Assembly (NCBI GenBank): GCA_902773475.1
Contig: CACYEO010000096.1
Location: forward strand, 1 to 6,946
Source: an uncultured bacterium
GTDB taxonomy: Bacteria > Verrucomicrobiota > Kiritimatiellia > RFP12 > UBA1067
Direction of reading: 5' to 3'
Length of the DNA: 6,946 bases
Position numbers and translations under genes: made by a program. Each line of letters begins with the position of its first letter. Within the stretch, counting starts at the first letter, position 1. Shown in pieces: positions 1 through 5,082 of this stretch. Under the pieces are notes generated by a model. That model saw nothing but the letters and a program-made list of their open reading frames with translations, had not been told where the DNA came from and made no database searches.

Positions 1-21
1 CGTCGCTTAAATTTATTTCGT

Positions 22-36
22 CCCTATTTTATAGGG
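22..36. repeat. Short perfect inverted repeat CCCTAT-TTT-ATAGGG
   Basis: CCCTAT (22-27), a TTT loop and ATAGGG (31-36) form a perfect 6-bp stem. It lies just before a TTGACA hexamer (39-44), in the AT-richer leader that precedes the plus-strand genes. It has the same three-T loop as the larger palindrome at 60-82. Function is unknown; no T-run follows, so a terminator is not supported. Confidence 0.4.
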
Positions 37-59
37 CTTTGACAGATATATGGGATAAT

Positions 60-82
60 TTATCCCGGATTTTCCGGGATAA
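60..82. repeat. Perfect 10-bp inverted repeat with 3-base loop
   Basis: TTATCCCGGA (60-69), a TTT loop, then TCCGGGATAA (73-82) form a perfect 10-bp hairpin or palindromic site. GGGATAA at 52-58 also pairs with TTATCCC at 60-66, so two alternative stems share the 60-66 arm. No T-run follows on either strand, so an intrinsic terminator is unlikely. A protein-binding operator or a leader RNA structure fits better. Confidence 0.6.
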
Positions 83-102
83 GGGTGCGGGATAGAATGC
101 AA

Positions 103-132
103 TTGCGCGGCGCAACGGCGATTTGGTATCAT
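103..132 (+). promoter_or_regulatory. Candidate extended -10 promoter for the EEP gene
   Basis: TGGTATCAT at 124-132 reads as an extended -10 element: TGN followed by TATCAT, which matches TATAAT at 5 of 6 positions. A weak -35 match, TTGCGC, lies at 103-108 with an 18-base spacer. The -10 ends 7 bases before the A of the ATG at 140, so transcription from it would begin at or next to the start codon. The gene has no visible ribosome binding site, which fits a leaderless message. This is inference from pattern alone. A TAGAAT at 93-98 is a rival -10 with a poor -35. Confidence 0.4.
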
Positions 133-139
133 TCCCCCG

Positions 140-1132
140 ATGCCAAACCGCAAATACATATTTACCGCGCGCTTCCGCGCGGTCGCGGCAGCCGCGGCGT
201 TCTGCGCGGCCGCTGTTTCCGCACAGTGCAGAGGGGACGTGCTTGCCGGCACGTGGAATCTGAAATGGTTCCCTTCCGGACGCGCCGAACACAGGGCTCC
301 CGCCGCGAAGGAAAAGGCCGCAGAATCCGCCGCCGCGCGCGTTGTCGCGGAAGCCGTGACGTCGATGCGCGGATCTTCCAAAGACTGCGGTCTGATCCTC
401 TTTCTGCAGGAAATGCGCGACGCGTCCTGCACAAGCGGACTCGTCGCGCGCACGGGGATAAAAGACCTGAAGGCGGCCTCGGTCAGTTCTTTCATCGGGC
501 GCGACAGGCGCCGCGACTGGCAGCAGTGCGCAATAGCCACTACATATCCCGTTCTCGCCTCCGGATGGCGCGTATGGAGACAGCGGCACGGCGTGAAAGC
601 GCCGCGCGGATACGCATGGGCGCTGGTGGACGCCGGCAAGGACGGCATAATCGCATGCTTCTGCGTCCACATGAAAAGCAACTACGGCGACGTCGCGGAA
701 ACCGAAAAAATGGCCACATGGCTCAAACGCATGTGCAGCGCGGAGCAGCTCATTGAAGAAGCCCCCCGGTTCGAGGCGCCCGACGGAAGGCGCGCGACGC
801 GCGCGATCGTTGCCGGCGACTTCAACACCGACATCCACGCGCCGGAGTTCGACGCCGAAAAAACAGTGCGCATGTTTTTCGCGGACGGGTGGCGCGACGC
901 GTTCGAAGGCGTGCCGGACGCCGACCGCGCAACGCATCCCGGCAAAAGCCGCTACCGCGCATCCACGCTCGACTACATCCTGGCGAAAAACATGCCCGCC
1001 CCGGCGGAACGCAGAGTATTCCCCTCCGGAGGCGTATCCGACCACGACGCCGCCTTTGCGAGGTATCCTTCCCAAGTCCGCGCCGGCGGAACGCTCCCCG
1101 TCACGGAAGTGGACGAGTCTTTCGACGATTAG
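140..1132 (+). CDS. Secreted endonuclease/exonuclease/phosphatase (EEP) fold protein
   Basis: A 330-residue protein of the EEP superfamily (DNase I / exonuclease III / inositol-phosphatase fold), metal-dependent hydrolases of phosphodiesters or phosphoesters. The motifs appear in family order: WN at 39-40 in TWNLKWFPSG, the metal-binding Glu91 in FLQE, VHMKSN with His177, GDFNTD with Asp227 and Asn229, LDYILAK at 277-283, and the terminal SDHD with Asp301 and His302. The N-terminus (basic NRK and R residues, then an Ala/Val-rich core to about residue 28, VSA before Gln29) looks like a Sec signal peptide, so the protein is probably exported. Cys30 does not form a good lipobox. The mature part has several cysteines (83, 97, 130, 173, 175, 199). 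The ATG at 140 directly precedes the signal peptide, but no Shine-Dalgarno is visible. The gene lies 33 bases before murG and may share its transcript. The fold is well supported; the substrate (DNA, RNA, lipid or sugar phosphate) cannot be told. Confidence 0.85.
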   Translation: MPNRKYIFTARFRAVAAAAAFCAAAVSAQCRGDVLAGTWNLKWFPSGRAEHRAPAAKEKAAESAAARVVAEAVTSMRGSSKDCGLILFLQEMRDASCTSGLVARTGIKDLKAASVSSFIGRDRRRDWQQCAIATTYPVLASGWRVWRQRHGVKAPRGYAWALVDAGKDGIIACFCVHMKSNYGDVAETEKMATWLKRMCSAEQLIEEAPRFEAPDGRRATRAIVAGDFNTDIHAPEFDAEKTVRMFFADGWRDAFEGVPDADRATHPGKSRYRASTLDYILAKNMPAPAERRVFPSGGVSDHDAAFARYPSQVRAGGTLPVTEVDESFDD

Positions 1133-1151
1133 CGCGCGGAAGCCCCGCGCG
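1133..1151 (+). other. GC-rich hairpin between EEP gene stop and murG ribosome site
   Basis: CGCGCGG (1133-1139) and CCGCGCG (1145-1151) form a 7-bp all-GC stem with a 5-base loop. It begins directly after the TAG stop and ends 4 bases before the murG GGAG site. No T-run follows, so it should not terminate transcription. It could stabilise or process the RNA, or affect access to the murG ribosome site. Confidence 0.4.
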
Positions 1152-1155
1152 GAAC

Positions 1156-1159
1156 GGAG
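1156..1159 (+). promoter_or_regulatory. Shine-Dalgarno of murG
   Basis: GGAG lies 6 bases before the ATG at 1166. It decides the start: the upstream in-frame TTG at 1160 immediately follows the site and could not use it. Confidence 0.65.
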
Positions 1160-1165
1160 TTGAAA

Positions 1166-2227
1166 ATGCCTAAAAAAATCATAGTCGCCTGCGGTGGAAC
1201 CGGCGGGCATACTTTCCCGGGACTGGCGACCGCCGACGCCCTCAGGGAACGCGGCCACGAAGTGACGATCTGGAGTTCCGGACGCACGATAGAAAAAACC
1301 GTCATGACCGGATGGTCGGGCCCGACTTTCGCGACCGGGGCCAGAAAGCTCTCGGCAGGGAACATGTTCTCGAATTTCCGCTCCCTGCTGCGCTGCCTGA
1401 AGGAACTGGGGTCGTTCCGTCCCGACGCGATGCTCGCAATGGGCTCGTACACGTCGCTTCCGCCGGTCCTGGCGGCGTGGTTCTCCCGCGTTCCGGTGGT
1501 GATGCACGAAGCGAACGCCGTTCCGGGGAAGGCGGTTTCCTTCCTTTCCCGCTTTGCGAAAAAAGTCGGCGTGTCGTTCAAGGCGTCCGAATTCGAATTC
1601 CCGCGCGGAAAGGGCGTCTACACGGGACTTCCTCTCCGCAGGCTGATGGCCGAAGGCCGCCCGTTCCCGGGAATCCCGCAGGATGCGTTCAAAGTCTTCG
1701 TGACCGGCGGCAGCCAGGGCGCGCACTTCGTAAACGGCATCGCGTCCGACGCGCTCATCCGCCTGAAAAAACTCGTCGCGCCGCGTCCGCTCTTCGTGAT
1801 CCACCAGACGGGAACGGCGGACGAACTGGACATCATCGGCAAATACTACGATGCCGGAATGCAGTTCCGCGTACACGCCTTTGAACACGACATGGCGGAC
1901 GCCTACGCTTCGGCGGACGTTGTGATCGCGCGCGCAGGCGCGTCCACCTGTTTTGAACTCGCGCGCGCAGGGAAGCCCGCGTTTTTCATTCCGCTTCCTT
2001 CCGCGGTGCGCGACCATCAGCACCTCAACGCGCAGGCTTTCGTCGAAGCCGGCGCCGCGGCGGAGGGATTCCAGAACGAACTCACGCCGAACGCGCTCGC
2101 GAACTGGCTGGCCGCCCTCGCGGCCGACGCGCCGCGTCTGGCGAAGATGGGGGAGGCGATGAAAAAAGCATCCGTCCCGGATGCCGCGGACCGCGTCGCC
2201 GACCTCGTCGAGGAATGCGCGAAATGA
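1166..2227 (+). CDS. murG: MurG, UDP-GlcNAc:undecaprenyl-PP-MurNAc-pentapeptide GlcNAc transferase
   Basis: Transfers GlcNAc from UDP-GlcNAc to lipid I to make lipid II, the last cytoplasmic step of peptidoglycan precursor synthesis, on the inner face of the membrane. At 353 residues it has the usual family length. It is a GT-B two-domain enzyme. The N-terminal domain has the Gly-rich loop GGTGGH (10-15), MGSY (92-95) and HEAN (114-117). The C-terminal donor domain has GGSQGA (181-186), HQTG (213-216), RAGAST (256-261) with Glu264, and HQHLNA (284-289). Two positions differ from the usual consensus: HEQN reads HEAN, and the Asn expected a few residues later is Val124. I chose the ATG at 1166 because GGAG at 1156-1159 sits 6 bases before it; an in-frame TTG at 1160 would abut that site. 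The stop overlaps the mnmA start (ATGA). No other cell-wall or division genes are in view, so this copy does not sit in a typical dcw-cluster context here. Confidence 0.95.
   Translation: MPKKIIVACGGTGGHTFPGLATADALRERGHEVTIWSSGRTIEKTVMTGWSGPTFATGARKLSAGNMFSNFRSLLRCLKELGSFRPDAMLAMGSYTSLPPVLAAWFSRVPVVMHEANAVPGKAVSFLSRFAKKVGVSFKASEFEFPRGKGVYTGLPLRRLMAEGRPFPGIPQDAFKVFVTGGSQGAHFVNGIASDALIRLKKLVAPRPLFVIHQTGTADELDIIGKYYDAGMQFRVHAFEHDMADAYASADVVIARAGASTCFELARAGKPAFFIPLPSAVRDHQHLNAQAFVEAGAAAEGFQNELTPNALANWLAALAADAPRLAKMGEAMKKASVPDAADRVADLVEECAK
2210..2214 (+). promoter_or_regulatory. Shine-Dalgarno of mnmA, inside the murG coding end
   Basis: GAGGA lies 9 bases before the ATG at 2224 and within the last codons of murG. 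With the ATGA stop-start overlap it points to coupled translation, and it argues against the in-frame ATG at 2215, which immediately follows the site. Confidence 0.65.
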
Positions 2228-3276
2228 AAGTCGCGGCGGGGCTTTCAGGCGGCGTGGATTCATCGGTCGCCGCTCTTCTGCTGAAGGAGGCCGGGCACGA
2301 AGTGACCGGCGTCACGATGAAGCTCTGGAAAGAGGGCCGCTACAAAGGCGGCGATCGCGACGCCTGCTTCGGCGCGGGGGAGGAGAAGGACATCGAAGCC
2401 GCCGCCGCGCTCGCCGCCGCGATCGGAATCGAATACCGCGTGTTCGACTGCTCGGACGCATACGACAAGGCGATAGTCTCGTATTTCAGGGAAACATACC
2501 TCGCCGGAAAGACGCCCAATCCCTGCGTCCGCTGCAACGCATTGATGAAGTTCGGGCTGCTTCCGCGCCTCGCGGCGGAATCGGGGCTGGATTTCGACGC
2601 TTTCGCGACCGGGCACTACGCCCGCGTGGAGCGCGGCGCAAACGGGCGCATGAAACTGCTCAGGGCCGCAGACCGCTCCAAAGACCAGTCTTATTTCCTC
2701 TACAGGCTTTCGCAGGAGCAGCTCGCGCGGCAGATATTCCCGCTTGGAGGGATGACGAAGGCCGAAGTGCGCGAAATCGCGCGCGCGCACGGACTCGCCG
2801 CGGCGGACAGGCCGGATTCGCAGGATTTCTATTCGGGCGACATCGCCGAACTTGTCGGCGCGCCGGCGAAGCGCGGGGATATCGTGGACGCGTCGGGCAG
2901 AAAACTCGGCGAACACGACGGCTTCTGGCGTTTCACGCCGGGACAGCGCAAAGGTCTCGGCATAGGCGGCGGCATTCCCTACTATGTAATCGACATAGAC
3001 GCATGCCGCAACCGCGTGATAGTAGGCCGCGCGGAGGATGCGGTAAAGACGTCCCTGCGCGTGGAAGACGTGAACTGGGTTTCGATCGAACCCGCCGCCG
3101 GAGAAATCCCGGTGCGCGTGAAAGTGCGTTCGGCTGGAGAGCCGAAAGGCCCGGCTGTTCTCCGCGGATGCGAGTGTTCGTTCCCGGAAGGCATTTCCGG
3201 CGTCGCGCCGGGACAGTCCGCCGTTTTCTACGCGGCGGACTCGGACGAACTGCTCTGCGGCGGAATCATTGTCTGA
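2224..3276 (+). CDS. mnmA: MnmA, tRNA-uridine 2-sulfurtransferase (variant active site)
   Basis: Activates U34 of tRNA-Lys, -Glu and -Gln with ATP and installs sulfur at C2, supporting wobble decoding. The 350 residues contain the PP-loop SGGVDSS (8-14), the first active-site segment PNPCVRCN (99-105), ATGHYARV (128-135), DQSYFLY (154-160), and LGEHDG with TPGQRKGLGIGG (228-249). The C-terminal beta-barrel domain ends in GGIIV, as is common in the family. Cys104 matches the E. coli catalytic Cys102, and Cys101 stands where E. coli has Asp99. The second catalytic cysteine (E. coli Cys199 in DSTGICF) is missing: the segment reads DSQDFYSGD and Tyr203 occupies that place. Cys48 in DACFGAGEE and Cys76 are other candidates for sulfur or cluster chemistry. 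I chose the ATG at 2224 because GAGGA (2210-2214) lies 9 bases upstream, ATGA overlaps the murG stop, and MKVAAGLSGG is a typical start. An in-frame ATG at 2215 overlaps that site. The family is certain; the chemistry of this variant is less so. Confidence 0.94.
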   Translation: MKVAAGLSGGVDSSVAALLLKEAGHEVTGVTMKLWKEGRYKGGDRDACFGAGEEKDIEAAAALAAAIGIEYRVFDCSDAYDKAIVSYFRETYLAGKTPNPCVRCNALMKFGLLPRLAAESGLDFDAFATGHYARVERGANGRMKLLRAADRSKDQSYFLYRLSQEQLARQIFPLGGMTKAEVREIARAHGLAAADRPDSQDFYSGDIAELVGAPAKRGDIVDASGRKLGEHDGFWRFTPGQRKGLGIGGGIPYYVIDIDACRNRVIVGRAEDAVKTSLRVEDVNWVSIEPAAGEIPVRVKVRSAGEPKGPAVLRGCECSFPEGISGVAPGQSAVFYAADSDELLCGGIIV

Positions 3277-3760
3277 CCTGGAGCGGCTGCCTCGCGCCGC
3301 CCCAGTTCGCGAAGCGCGTTTCGGCAAGCCGGGCGTATGCCGGGCATGGCGCGCTGTTCACGTATGGATCGATCGTAATGCCGCCGCGCGCCGCGAACTT
3401 TCCGTAGACTTCGATGTATTTCGGGCGGAGCAGCGCAACGATGTCGTCGTGGATGATGTTTACGACATCTTCATGGAAATCGCCGCGGTTGCGGAATCCG
3501 AACAGATAGAGCTTGAGGGATTTCGATTCCACGAGCCTGTCGCCGGGTATGTAGCGGATCGTCAGTTCCGCAAAGTCGGGCTGTCCCGTCTTCGGGCAGA
3601 GCGTGGTGAATTCGGGACAGGTGAACACGACCCAGTAGTCCCTGTCCGGGTGCTTGTTCGGGAACGATTCCAGCACCTCCGGCGCGTATGTGCGCGGAAC
3701 GGGCGTCCCCTTGGAGCCGAGCGCCTTCACGCCTTCGAGTTCTTTGCGTGTTCTTGGCAT
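3266..3760 (-). CDS. queF: QueF, NADPH-dependent 7-cyano-7-deazaguanine reductase
   Basis: Reduces the nitrile of preQ0 to the aminomethyl group of preQ1 with two NADPH, in the cytoplasm. preQ1 is then inserted at G34 of tRNAs on the way to queuosine. This is the short, single-domain (YkvM / B. subtilis) type: 164 residues against about 165. From the ATG at 3760 the active-site residues fall at the B. subtilis numbers: nucleophile Cys55 in TLCPKTGQPDFA, Asp62, and His96-Glu97 in DFHED. The substrate segment ESKSLKLYLF (78-87) and the GGITIDPY strand (126-133) are also present. A TTG at 3772 overlapping the hisD stop (TTGA) is possible, but the numbering and normal N-terminus favour 3760. No strong Shine-Dalgarno is seen. 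The start is 8 bases after the hisD stop, so reinitiation or coupling is likely. The 3' end overlaps the mnmA end by 11 bases, tail to tail. Confidence 0.95.
   Translation of the reverse strand: MPRTRKELEGVKALGSKGTPVPRTYAPEVLESFPNKHPDRDYWVVFTCPEFTTLCPKTGQPDFAELTIRYIPGDRLVESKSLKLYLFGFRNRGDFHEDVVNIIHDDIVALLRPKYIEVYGKFAARGGITIDPYVNSAPCPAYARLAETRFANWGGARQPLQVRQ
3278..3305. other. Imperfect stem-loop just after the mnmA stop, inside queF
   Basis: CTGGAGCGGC (3278-3287) and GCCGCCCCAG (3296-3305) form a 10-position stem with an 8-base loop. In the plus-strand RNA there is one A-C mismatch; in the minus-strand RNA the same position is a G-U wobble, so the stem is unbroken. It starts 1 base after the mnmA stop. 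No T-tract follows on the plus strand (TTCGCG), so it is not a standard terminator, but it could protect or define the mnmA 3' end. It also lies within the queF coding sequence, so it may be incidental. Confidence 0.3.
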
Positions 3761-3768
3761 GGCCGGTC

Positions 3769-5082
3769 TCAATCCGCGACGGAGCGGTCGAAACGGATCG
3801 CGGCGGCGCGTCCGTGTCCGTCGAGTCCTTCGACCTTCGCAAACGCGGCGATCGTGTCCGCGGTTCCGCGCAGGTCTTTTTCAGTGTACGAAACGAAACT
3901 GTGGCGGCAGCGGAAATCGTCCGCCGTAAGCCCGCTGAACATTTTCGCGGCTCCGCCGGTTGGCAGCACGTGGCTCGGTCCGGCCACGAAATCCCCGGCT
4001 GATTCAGGAGTCCACGGACCGACAAAAACGGCTCCGGCGCTGCGCACCTTGCCAAGCAGTCTTTTCGCGTTCCGGCACATGATCTCGAAATGCTCCGGCG
4101 CAAACCGGTTGACGAGTTCCATGCCTTCGCCAATATCGGGTGCGACGGCAAGGAGGATGCCTCCGGCGCGTATGACGCGCTCGACAAGCGCACGGCGCGA
4201 AAGCGTCCTGGTCTGCCTAAGTATTTCCGCTTTGACTTTTTCCGCAAACCCCCGGGACTGCGTAACGAAAAGCGACTTCTCAAGCCCGCTGCCGTGTTCC
4301 GCCTGGGAAAGCAGATCCGCCGCGACCCACGCAGGGTCCGCGGAGCCGTCCGACAAGACCGCTATCTCGGAAGGACCGGCCACCTGGTCGATCGCTACAT
4401 GGCCGTACACCTGGCGTTTGGCGGCGGTGACGAACGCATTGCCCGGGCCTGCGATTTTGAGGACTTTCGGGCACGACGCCGTTCCGAACGCCATCATTCC
4501 GATCGCCTGGATTCCGCCCACGCGGTATACGGATGTCGCGCCCGCCACGGAAAGCGCGTAGAGCAGCACGGGGTTCACTTCACCCGTTTTGCCGCCGGGC
4601 GTGCAGACGACTATGTCGCGCACTCCCGCCGCCCGGGCAAGGGTGACGGTCATCACCGATGTGGACGCGAGCGGCGCGGTGCCGCCGGGCACATACACGC
4701 CCACACGCTCCATCGGCGTGAAAAATTCGCCTTCTTCGCCGCCGCCCGGCGTGGAAATCTTCCAGTCTTTGCGCAGCCCGGCTTTCGCAAAGCGCAATAC
4801 GCGGGAATATGCGTCGCGGACGGCGCGCCGCAGCGGCGCGGGAACGGATTCCGCCGCCTTTGCAAGTTCCGCATCCGGGATGCGGAACCCGGAGGGCTTC
4901 AGATTCCTGTTGCCTTCGTACTTCGCGACAGCTGCGGCGACAGCCTTGTCGCCGCGCTTTCTGATATCGGCAAGAACCGCCGACGCGGCGGCTTCCGCGA
5001 CCGCGGGAAAGGCTTCGCGTTCAAGAAACCGCTCCACCTTTTTCGATGGGGCGGCGACAGACCACTCTTCGATCGATATCAT
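3769..5082 (-). CDS. hisD: HisD, histidinol dehydrogenase
   Basis: Catalyses the last two steps of histidine synthesis: NAD-dependent oxidation of L-histidinol to histidinal and then to histidine, as a zinc-dependent cytoplasmic homodimer. The 437 residues compare with about 434 in E. coli. Visible hallmarks are VPGGTAPLASTSVM (131-144), IAGPGNAFVTAAKRQVYG (210-227), and the signature IDQVAGPSEIAVLSD (231-245) leading to SQAEHG with zinc ligands Gln260 and His263. The catalytic Glu330-His331 lie in APEHFEI, Asp364 in GDFVAGPSHVLPTGG, and His423 in EGLDGHGRAA. All key residues are intact, so the enzyme should be active. The ATG at 5082 forms ATGA with the helicase stop, indicating translational coupling; a TTG at 5097 in frame would add five residues and is less likely. 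No clear Shine-Dalgarno precedes either. No other his gene is in the window: the neighbours are an RNA helicase and queF, so it is not in a classical his operon here. Confidence 0.95.
   Translation of the reverse strand: MISIEEWSVAAPSKKVERFLEREAFPAVAEAAASAVLADIRKRGDKAVAAAVAKYEGNRNLKPSGFRIPDAELAKAAESVPAPLRRAVRDAYSRVLRFAKAGLRKDWKISTPGGGEEGEFFTPMERVGVYVPGGTAPLASTSVMTVTLARAAGVRDIVVCTPGGKTGEVNPVLLYALSVAGATSVYRVGGIQAIGMMAFGTASCPKVLKIAGPGNAFVTAAKRQVYGHVAIDQVAGPSEIAVLSDGSADPAWVAADLLSQAEHGSGLEKSLFVTQSRGFAEKVKAEILRQTRTLSRRALVERVIRAGGILLAVAPDIGEGMELVNRFAPEHFEIMCRNAKRLLGKVRSAGAVFVGPWTPESAGDFVAGPSHVLPTGGAAKMFSGLTADDFRCRHSFVSYTEKDLRGTADTIAAFAKVEGLDGHGRAAAIRFDRSVAD

Noticed and set aside
1..10. TAA at 8-10 as the stop of an upstream plus-strand gene
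   Set aside because: Only two or three codons are visible before it, so neither a gene nor its strand can be supported.
39..59. TTGACA (39-44) and GATAAT (54-59) as a sigma-70 promoter
   Set aside because: The spacer is only 9 bases, far below the usual 16-18, so the two hexamers cannot act together. Either could belong to another site.
1589..1600. Tandem GAATTC palindrome
   Set aside because: It encodes Glu-Phe-Glu-Phe within murG in a normal reading frame. There is no context for a regulatory role.
29..2263. A 744-codon open frame on the minus strand, opposite the EEP gene and murG
   Set aside because: It is entirely antisense to two genes with clear families and intact motifs. Its translation is Arg/His/Gly-rich with no recognisable domain, as expected for a shadow frame in GC-rich DNA.
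3277..3310. Intrinsic terminator for mnmA
   Set aside because: The stem-loop at 3278-3305 lacks a following T-tract and lies in queF coding sequence, so it is listed only as a structure of unknown role.
2260..3327. A 355-codon minus-strand open frame opposite mnmA
   Set aside because: Shadow of mnmA. It shows no family motif and its composition is dominated by Arg/Ala.
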